Assembly: GCA_002692605.1 (NCBI GenBank)
Contig: NZLE01000008.1
Coordinates: 6,695 to 16,047, forward strand
Source of the DNA: Opitutia bacterium
GTDB lineage: Bacteria; Verrucomicrobiota; Verrucomicrobiia; Opitutales; Seribacteraceae
Length of the DNA stretch: 9,353 bases
Direction of reading: 5' to 3'
Part shown: in pieces, positions 1 to 4,958 of the stretch
Position numbering within the stretch: the first letter of the stretch is position 1
Layout of the letters: each line of letters opens with the position of its first letter
Notes under the pieces: generated by a model
Seen by the model: only the letters and a program-made list of their open reading frames with translations
Databases searched by the model: none
Told to the model about the DNA's origin: nothing
Program-made: the position numbers and the translations under genes

Positions 1-121
1 AGAAGATCATGCGAAAAGAAAGTTCGCTTACCCCAGTACCGTTTCCAAGGGGAGACCATCCAAAAAGCAAAGGCGCGACCTTGAAGACTTCCTTTTCGGT
101 CGAGAAGAAGTTTAATTCCAT
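1..121 (-). CDS. Possible N-terminal fragment of a divergent gene, product unknown (partial)
   Basis: On the minus strand an ATG at 121-119 opens a frame that stays open for 40 codons to the left edge. It begins MELNFFSTEKEVFKVAPLLF and ends ...LSFRMIF. An in-frame TGA lies five codons upstream, so 121 is close to the true start. A GAAGG stretch sits about 9 bases before the ATG, a plausible ribosome binding site. If real, it is transcribed divergently from the lipoprotein gene across a 151-base gap. The N-terminal pattern (FF, then VAPLLFG) faintly recalls the start of 3-methyladenine DNA glycosylases (FY...LAPSLLG), but the conserved E-x-EAY core would lie outside the window, so no function is assigned. 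Forty codons open by chance is quite possible. Confidence 0.35.
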   Translation of the reverse strand, partial: MELNFFSTEKEVFKVAPLLFGWSPLGNGTGVSELSFRMIF

Positions 122-272
122 GGATTCAAACCTTCAACTTAAACTGCCTGCGATCCTTCTCCCAGCCTTCCGTTATAGAAGCAAAGACAGTGAAATCGAT
201 TGCTTCACTGCACTCCGCCCATAGATAAAAACCTCTTGCCACAAAGCGGAGGTCGCGACAATAATCGAACCG

Positions 273-2246
273 ATGAAAAAGACCCTTGCCGCCGTTTTCT
301 GCCTGACTCTTGCGATATGCGTTTCGTCATGCGTTCAATCTTCCTCCAATTTTCCCAGCGAACCAGACGGCACCGTGATGTTACACTGGCTCGATAGTGA
401 CGAGAATGGCCTCGTCAGAAGAGCCAAGGACGAAACCAACTCTTCTACGGACGGTACGCTTTTTTCCGGCAAGGCCATTGAAACCTACGAGCAAAGCCCC
501 ACCAAATCAGTATCATCCTGGCAGAATGGCAAGAGACACGGAGAGACCATCGAATTCTTCTACAACGGAAGAAAACGGCGATCGATTTCTTACGCGGATG
601 GATTAAGGGACGGTTCCTCCAAGGAATATCGCATTACCGGAGAGTTACTTCGAGAGGAGAACTACAAATCAGGCAAACTCAACGGGACCAAGTCCGAATG
701 GCACGCCAACGGTATAAAAATTTTGGAAGTTAACATGAAAGACGGCAAACCCCATGGAGACGCTTGGGAATGGTATGCCGACGGATCCAAGAAATCATCA
801 ACCATTTATCGGCACGGACTCCGCGAAGGCCCCTCCTCAGAATGGTATGAATCCGGTCAGCAAAAGCTTGGAATCTTCTACCAAAAGGACAAACAGCATG
901 GTATGCGTACGATTTGGTACGAACATGGACAAAAAAGACTAACCGCCCAATTTGTGGATGGAAAAATGGAAGGAAATTCCAAGGGCTGGTTTCCTAACGG
1001 TCAGCAGCAATTCGATTACAACTTTCGCAACAACTTGGAACATGGCGTATGCATAGAATGGAATAAAGCGGGGGAAAAGGTTTCCGAGCTGCAGTTCGCA
1101 GACGGTGATCCGATTCAAAACATTTTGACGGGACAACAAATTTCACGTCCCGGTCCATCTGAAAATTCGGCTTCTCAGGAAGCTCAGTCCCCTTCCCCAT
1201 CCGAGCCGGCGGCAGAGACTGTAATCATCGATCCCGAAGTTGCCCCCATTTCCTCGGAGCCAAAACCTGCAGTTACCGGGGAACCAAAGGAGCAGCCGCT
1301 GTCCCCAGAGCCCGTTAATTCTCCGAAGGAACTCAAGCCACCCGTTGAGGAAGCGCTTGAACCAACCGAATCTTCTTCCAATTCCCCAATCCCGGAAGCG
1401 GCAAAGCCATCGACCCCAGACACACTTGAGCCAAAGCCCTCTTCTCCGGAAATTATCCCCGAATCGGCTATTGCAAAACCAAAAGAACAGACAAACGAAA
1501 AACCTTCCGAGCCCGCACCCACGCCCCCTGCGCCGATGAGTCCGGGAAATCCGGCTCCGACCTTTAATCCGTTCGATGATCAAGTTGCTCCGCCGCCCTC
1601 TCCTGAGGGGAAGGAGTTGTTTGCGCCACCACCACCTGCTCCTCCTCCCCCAGCACCGACCTTTAATCCCTTTGAGGACGATCCGGCTCCGCCTGCCTCA
1701 GAACCGGCATCACCACCCCAGCAACTCCCTCCACCTCCTCCTGCGGCCCCGACTTTTAATCCATTTGGGGACGATTCTACTCCGCCCGCCTCAGAACCGG
1801 CATCACCATCCCAGCAACTCCCTCCGCCTCCTCCTCCAGCGCCCACCTTCAATCCGTTTGAAAACGATCCGGTCCCAGAACCCATCGAACCGCAAAAAGC
1901 GAACGACAAAACCTCGGTTCCCCCCGCAGATTCGGAATCTTCGGATTCCTCTGGTTTTAACCCTTTTGCCGAACAAGTTGAGCCCAGCGAATCATCGGGT
2001 GTTGAATTTGTTCCTCCGCCACCCCCCCCAGCGCCCACCTTCAATCCTTTCGAGAATGATCCCCTACTCCCCAAAGAAGCCCCCGGGGGGATCGATCCAT
2101 TTACGGAATCATCCAAGGAACAAAATAAAACCAAAGTGCCCTTGGAAAACGTCTTTAGCGAGCCGCCTCCCGGAAACTTGGTTCCACCACCTCCACCGGA
2201 ATCCGATTTCAACCCCTTCGATTTGCCTCAATCTCAGGACAACTAG
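273..2246 (+). CDS. MORN-like (YwqK-type) repeat lipoprotein with proline-rich FNPF-repeat tail
   Basis: A 657-residue exported protein of unknown role. Residues 1-19 form a signal peptide (MKK, then a hydrophobic stretch) ending in a lipobox VSSC with Cys20, so a lipid-anchored product is expected. Residues about 83-274 hold eight units of a MORN/YwqK-like repeat with a constant 24-residue period; each unit starts with an aromatic/hydrophobic-x-x-G-K/L-x-x-G turn (residues 83, 107, 131, 155, 179, 203, 227, 251) and usually contains a W-Y/H-x-x-G motif. From about residue 286 to the end the chain is disordered-looking, rich in Pro, Glu and Ser, with PPPPP runs and seven FNPF motifs plus one IDPF. 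YwqK-family proteins are often labelled antitoxins, but nothing here supports that role and no toxin partner is visible. The ATG at 273 is chosen because it starts the signal peptide directly; the only purine-rich site (GCGGAGG, 246-252) is rather far upstream. Confidence 0.88.
   Translation: MKKTLAAVFCLTLAICVSSCVQSSSNFPSEPDGTVMLHWLDSDENGLVRRAKDETNSSTDGTLFSGKAIETYEQSPTKSVSSWQNGKRHGETIEFFYNGRKRRSISYADGLRDGSSKEYRITGELLREENYKSGKLNGTKSEWHANGIKILEVNMKDGKPHGDAWEWYADGSKKSSTIYRHGLREGPSSEWYESGQQKLGIFYQKDKQHGMRTIWYEHGQKRLTAQFVDGKMEGNSKGWFPNGQQQFDYNFRNNLEHGVCIEWNKAGEKVSELQFADGDPIQNILTGQQISRPGPSENSASQEAQSPSPSEPAAETVIIDPEVAPISSEPKPAVTGEPKEQPLSPEPVNSPKELKPPVEEALEPTESSSNSPIPEAAKPSTPDTLEPKPSSPEIIPESAIAKPKEQTNEKPSEPAPTPPAPMSPGNPAPTFNPFDDQVAPPPSPEGKELFAPPPPAPPPPAPTFNPFEDDPAPPASEPASPPQQLPPPPPAAPTFNPFGDDSTPPASEPASPSQQLPPPPPPAPTFNPFENDPVPEPIEPQKANDKTSVPPADSESSDSSGFNPFAEQVEPSESSGVEFVPPPPPPAPTFNPFENDPLLPKEAPGGIDPFTESSKEQNKTKVPLENVFSEPPPGNLVPPPPPESDFNPFDLPQSQDN
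519..1094 (+). repeat. Eight 24-residue MORN-like repeats within the lipoprotein gene
   Basis: The encoded anchors WQNGKRHG, YADGLRDG, YKSGKLNG, MKDGKPHG, YRHGLREG, YQKDKQHG, FVDGKMEG and FRNNLEHG begin exactly 24 residues (72 bases) apart, and a ninth degenerate anchor (FADGDPIQ) closes the array at residue 275. DNA identity between units is low, so this is an old protein repeat rather than a recent tandem duplication. Such repeats usually build a beta-hairpin solenoid. Confidence 0.85.
1662..1847 (+). repeat. Two tandem 93-bp units encoding an FNPF/proline repeat
   Basis: Bases 1662-1754 and 1755-1847 are two in-frame 93-bp copies (31 codons) that remain clearly similar as DNA, for example around GCATCACCA-CCCAGCAACTC in both. 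Each encodes FNPF-x-D-D, then PPASEPASP, QQLPPPPP and APTF. A third copy begins at 1848 but diverges after about 25 bases. The in-frame period suggests growth by duplication under protein-level constraint. Confidence 0.8.
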
Positions 2247-2270
2247 TGCGATTGATCAGTGAAACGATAT

Positions 2271-2290
2271 CCAATTCCAAATGGGATTGG
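2271..2290. other. Small hairpin between the lipoprotein stop and the tRNA-Gln 3' end
   Basis: CCAATTCC (2271-2278) can pair with GGGATTGG (2283-2290) around a 4-base loop, with one G-T wobble. The right arm includes the encoded CCA of the tRNA. Neither strand shows a clear T-run after the stem, so it is at best a weak terminator for either converging transcript, or a processing signal. Confidence 0.25.
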
Positions 2291-2361
2291 CAGCCCGGCA
2301 GGGACTCGAACCCCGACTGAGAGTACCAAAAACTCCTGTGCTACCATTACACCACCAGGCT
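2288..2361 (-). tRNA. tRNA-Gln (anticodon UUG) with encoded CCA
   Basis: The minus strand folds into a complete cloverleaf of 74 bases including CCA. The acceptor stem AGCCTGG pairs with CCGGGCT (one T-G wobble), followed by discriminator G73 and CCA. The D stem GTGT/GCAC encloses a loop with the conserved GG. The anticodon stem GGAGT/ACTCT encloses TTTTGGT, giving anticodon TTG that reads CAA (Gln). The variable loop is 4 bases, and the T stem CGGGG/CCCTG holds TTCGAGT. G73 and a U-rich anticodon loop are normal for tRNA-Gln. It runs toward the lipoprotein gene and away from pyrH. Confidence 0.95.
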
Positions 2362-2375
2362 GCGTAACCTTTAAA

Positions 2376-2401
2376 AATGTAATTTGATTTGAGAAAGTCA
2401 A
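2376..2401 (-). promoter_or_regulatory. Candidate promoter of tRNA-Gln
   Basis: On the minus strand TTGACT (2401-2396, 5 of 6 to the -35 consensus) precedes TACATT (2381-2376, 4 of 6 to the -10). The 14-base spacer is shorter than ideal. A start near 2369 would leave a short 5' leader for RNase P to remove. It overlaps the pyrH promoter on the other strand. Confidence 0.4.
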
Positions 2402-2412
2402 GATTCTACAAT
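2384..2412 (+). promoter_or_regulatory. Candidate sigma70-type promoter of pyrH
   Basis: TTGATT (2384-2389, 4 of 6 to the -35) is separated by 17 bases from TACAAT (2407-2412, 5 of 6 to the -10). Transcription would begin near 2418-2420, only 8-10 bases before the pyrH ATG, too short for a normal ribosome binding site. None is visible there, so the promoter and the lack of a Shine-Dalgarno site agree with each other. Confidence 0.55.
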
Positions 2413-2427
2413 TCTACAACCCATTAA

Positions 2428-3141
2428 ATGAAAAAAAATTACAAGAGAATCATCCTCAAAATCAGCGGCGAAATTTTGGGTAGTCGCACCGAAGGCGAGC
2501 CCATTCACGCCCAATCCTTGGAAAACATTTGCAGGGAGATTAAAGCGGTTGCGGATATGGGCATCGAAGTCGGATTGGTCGTAGGAGGGGGAAACATTTT
2601 TCGCGGACTGCAAGGAAGCGAAAAAGGCATCGACCGCACTACCGGCGATTCCATGGGAATGCTTGCCACGGTCATCAATGGTTTGGCAATCATGGACCGC
2701 CTTGAAAAGATGGGGGCCGTGGTTCGCGTCCAAAGCGCCATACCAATGGACAAACTCGCCGAACCTTACATTCAGAGACGGGCTATCAGGCATTTGGAGC
2801 GGGGCAGAATCGTCATTTTCGTAGCGGGCACGGGAAACCCTTATTTTTCGACCGATACGACTGCAGCTTTGCGAGCGAGTGAAATTTCCGCTGACATCAT
2901 ACTCAAGGCCACCAAGGTGGACGGTATTTACGATAAGGACCCCCATAAGTTTGAAGATGCCAAAAAGTTCCACAAACTAACGTACATGGAGTGCCTGGAA
3001 AAAAGGCTTTCCGTGATGGACGCGACTGCTTTTTCTCTTTGCATGGACAATGGACTTCCAATACTCGTTTTTGATCTTCAGCAAGAACAGTCGATTCGTA
3101 CCGCAGTTTCAGGAGAAACGATCGGCACGATCGTAAGTTGA
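2428..3141 (+). CDS. pyrH: UMP kinase
   Basis: Cytoplasmic UMP kinase: phosphorylates UMP to UDP with ATP, the step that feeds all pyrimidine nucleotides. The protein is 237 residues, normal for the bacterial hexameric enzyme of the amino-acid-kinase fold. Visible family motifs are LKISGE (10-15) near the N-terminus for phosphate binding, VGGGNIFRG (52-60), GDSMGMLATVING (73-85), the UMP-binding GTGNPYFSTDTTAALRA (134-150), ATKVDGIYDKDP (161-172) in the nucleotide-binding part, and MDATAFSLCMDNGLPI (197-212). It starts at an ATG with no Shine-Dalgarno site, just downstream of a good promoter. In many bacteria pyrH follows rpsB and tsf; here a divergent tRNA-Gln sits upstream, so it heads its own transcript. 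frr begins 42 bases downstream, the usual neighbour. Confidence 0.97.
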   Translation: MKKNYKRIILKISGEILGSRTEGEPIHAQSLENICREIKAVADMGIEVGLVVGGGNIFRGLQGSEKGIDRTTGDSMGMLATVINGLAIMDRLEKMGAVVRVQSAIPMDKLAEPYIQRRAIRHLERGRIVIFVAGTGNPYFSTDTTAALRASEISADIILKATKVDGIYDKDPHKFEDAKKFHKLTYMECLEKRLSVMDATAFSLCMDNGLPILVFDLQQEQSIRTAVSGETIGTIVS

Positions 3142-3183
3142 CTTGCCCTTACAACGTGAAATAACCGCAACCCCCCACCGAAT

Positions 3184-3741
3184 ATGGAACCAGACGAAAT
3201 TTTTGACCGAATGAATAACGACATGAAGAGATCCGTTGATCATGTGATTCATGAATTCAACTCCCTTCATACCGGTAAAGCGAACCCATCCATGGTAGAA
3301 AGCGTAAGCGTAGACGTTTATGGATCTTCCATGAAGATGCGGGACGTAGCAGCTATCACCACACCGGACGCCCGAACCATTCAGATACAACCCTGGGACA
3401 AATCCACCGTTGCCCCGATTGAAAAAGCGTTGATCGAAGCCAAGCTTGGGATTACTCCGATCGTTACCGGTGAATTGATTCGCATGCCCATCCCTGAATT
3501 GAGTGGCGAACGCAGAGAAGAGCTTTGCAAAATGGCTCAGGGTTACGCAGAACAAGGGCGGATTGGGATTCGGGCATCCCGAAAGGATGCAATGGATGCC
3601 CTTAAGTTGGCCCAAAAGGATGGGTTGCCTGAAGACGACTTCAAACGCGCTGAAAAGGAAGTGCAAAAGACGACCGATGATTCGGTGAACGAAATCAATA
3701 AGGCTCTCTCTTCGAAGGAAGCGGACTTGCGTACGGTTTAG
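3184..3741 (+). CDS. frr: Ribosome recycling factor
   Basis: Ribosome recycling factor works with EF-G to split post-termination ribosomes in the cytoplasm. Its 185 residues match the family exactly. Domain I (three-helix bundle) is formed by residues about 1-30 and 105-185; domain II (beta sandwich) is inserted between, around 31-104. Visible signatures are the N-terminal HTGKANPSMVE (29-39), PWDKSTVAPIEKAL (70-83), GELIRMPIPELSGERREEL (96-114) and GIRASRKDAMDAL (128-140). R133 corresponds to the arginine (R132 in Escherichia coli) known to be essential. The C-terminal SSKEADLRTV is typical. The gene lies 42 bases after pyrH, probably cotranscribed; no Shine-Dalgarno site is visible before the ATG, which follows a C/A-rich stretch. 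Confidence 0.97.
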   Translation: MEPDEIFDRMNNDMKRSVDHVIHEFNSLHTGKANPSMVESVSVDVYGSSMKMRDVAAITTPDARTIQIQPWDKSTVAPIEKALIEAKLGITPIVTGELIRMPIPELSGERREELCKMAQGYAEQGRIGIRASRKDAMDALKLAQKDGLPEDDFKRAEKEVQKTTDDSVNEINKALSSKEADLRTV

Positions 3742-3810
3742 CCCTCTCTTTTGAAAACTTGCTTTTGATTCCCAAACCATATCTGCATGGTAACGCTAGG
3801 ACTAGGATAA

Positions 3811-4914
3811 GTGAAAAAAGTGGTAATCAAGCTGGGAACAGGCATTTTATCCGCTGGTAATGGCAAAATTCACGAGGCAAGGCTTGCCAAGCTTGCCAAT
3901 GGCATTCAGGCCGAATGCAAAACCCAGGAGACTCAGGTGATTGTGGTGAGTTCGGGTGCGGTTGGATTGGGTATGGGAATGCTTGGCATCGATTCCCGTC
4001 CCACTGATTTGGCTCTCCTTCGGGCCTGCGCCGGCATCGGCCAATGCCTACTCATGAACGCATGGACCGAAGCCCTCAGGAAAGTGGGCTTGGTTGCAGC
4101 CCAAGTCTTGCTCACCCGCGATGATTTCAACGAGCGGGTGCGTTCCCAGAAAGTTCAGGAAACCTTGGAAGCTTTACTTGCCCAAGGCGTCGTCCCCATT
4201 GTCAACGAAAACGATTCGGTGAGTGATGAGGAGATAAAGTTTGGAGACAATGACGTCCTGTCCGCCCTTCTTTGCTCCTTGGGCAAGGCCGACCTGTTGG
4301 TCATTCTATCCACGGCCAAAGGGCTCATGACGCACCCTGAGGCCGGAGAATTAGTCCCATTTGTAGCAGAGATCACACCCGCCATCGAACAAATGGCCAA
4401 AGGTACTGAAAGCCCCACCGCAGTGGGTGGGATGGTTACAAAAATCGAAGCTGCAAAAATAGCCACCAAATCGGGTTGCGCCGTATTCATAGGAAGCGGA
4501 GAACAGCCTTCGGAGCTTTCTGAGATTATTAACGGTGATGCAACCGGCAGTTTTTTCGCTCCCACAGGTCTGGAACTGCGCGAGAGGAAAAGGTGGTTGG
4601 CCTTTTTCCCCAAGCCGAAAGGAACGATCTCCATCGACGATGGCGCCCGAGAGGCAATCCTGAATCAGGGGAGCAGCTTGTTAGCCACTGGGCTCCTAAG
4701 CATAGAGGGAGAGTTCGAAAAGGCGGACGTTATCTCGATCATAGACTCAAAAAAAGAGACCGTCGCTCGGGGAATCACTCGGTTTAGCTCGGCTGAACTA
4801 CTGGAAATTCGGGGAAAATCCAATGCCGAGATTCTGAGTCTGCATCCCGGGAGAACTCGTCCCGAGGTGGTTCACCGGGATCATTTGGCCCCTCACTTTT
4901 CCAATTCTCGTTGA
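3811..4914 (+). CDS. proB: Glutamate 5-kinase with C-terminal PUA domain
   Basis: Catalyses the first step of proline synthesis, ATP-dependent phosphorylation of glutamate to gamma-glutamyl phosphate. The 367 residues show the full two-domain form. The amino-acid-kinase domain (1-255) has VVIKLGTGIL (4-13) with the catalytic Lys7, VVSSGAVGLG (45-54), VPIVNENDSVS (128-138), FGDNDVLSALL (144-154) and GGMVTKIEAAKIA (206-218). The PUA domain (about 268-350) has GTISIDDGAREAI and VARGITRFSS. The start is a GTG, supported by the motif beginning at residue 4 and by AGGA at 3798-3801, nine bases upstream. It lies 69 bases after frr with no terminator between. proA, often its neighbour, is not in the window. 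Feedback inhibition by proline is usual for the family. Confidence 0.96.
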   Translation: MKKVVIKLGTGILSAGNGKIHEARLAKLANGIQAECKTQETQVIVVSSGAVGLGMGMLGIDSRPTDLALLRACAGIGQCLLMNAWTEALRKVGLVAAQVLLTRDDFNERVRSQKVQETLEALLAQGVVPIVNENDSVSDEEIKFGDNDVLSALLCSLGKADLLVILSTAKGLMTHPEAGELVPFVAEITPAIEQMAKGTESPTAVGGMVTKIEAAKIATKSGCAVFIGSGEQPSELSEIINGDATGSFFAPTGLELRERKRWLAFFPKPKGTISIDDGAREAILNQGSSLLATGLLSIEGEFEKADVISIIDSKKETVARGITRFSSAELLEIRGKSNAEILSLHPGRTRPEVVHRDHLAPHFSNSR

Positions 4915-4958
4915 ATACGCTTGCTCGAGGGTCATCTTTAGTTTGAAAAACATATCCC

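Noticed and set aside
9..224. Plus-strand open frame of 71 codons upstream of the lipoprotein gene
   Set aside because: No recognisable motif, no clear ribosome binding site, and it overlaps a minus-strand frame that has a better start context.
200..227. Possible promoter TTGCTT-16-TAGATA before the lipoprotein gene
   Set aside because: Only about 3 of 6 matches in each hexamer, no better than chance in this sequence.
1600..2060. Proline runs read as EVH1/profilin ligands like those of actin-recruiting bacterial proteins
   Set aside because: FAPPPP and FVPPPP do not match the FPPPP consensus, and nothing else suggests a host-cell pathogen.
1143..2212. Long minus-strand frames rich in Gly, Ser, Arg and Trp opposite the lipoprotein tail
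   Set aside because: They are the mirror of proline codons (CCN read as NGG) in a repetitive region, with no independent start or function signal.
273..2246. Toxin-antitoxin role for the YwqK-like lipoprotein
   Set aside because: The name is inherited from a database label. No toxin gene is next to it in the window and the protein appears to be an exported lipoprotein.
1576..2262. Plus-strand 228-codon frame rich in Leu, Pro, Arg and His inside the lipoprotein gene
   Set aside because: Composition comes from reading the proline-rich tail out of frame. The main frame has a signal peptide and protein-level repeats.
2398..2973. Minus-strand frame of 191 codons opposite pyrH
   Set aside because: Lies fully over a strongly conserved gene, has no family resemblance, and would also cover the promoters.
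3109..3780. Minus-strand frame of 223 codons opposite frr
   Set aside because: Covers the whole of frr; no conserved motif seen.
4911..4938. Possible internal promoter TTGAAT-16-CATCTT before the helicase gene
   Set aside because: The -10 match is weak (3 of 6) and the gene fits as part of the pyrH-frr-proB run.
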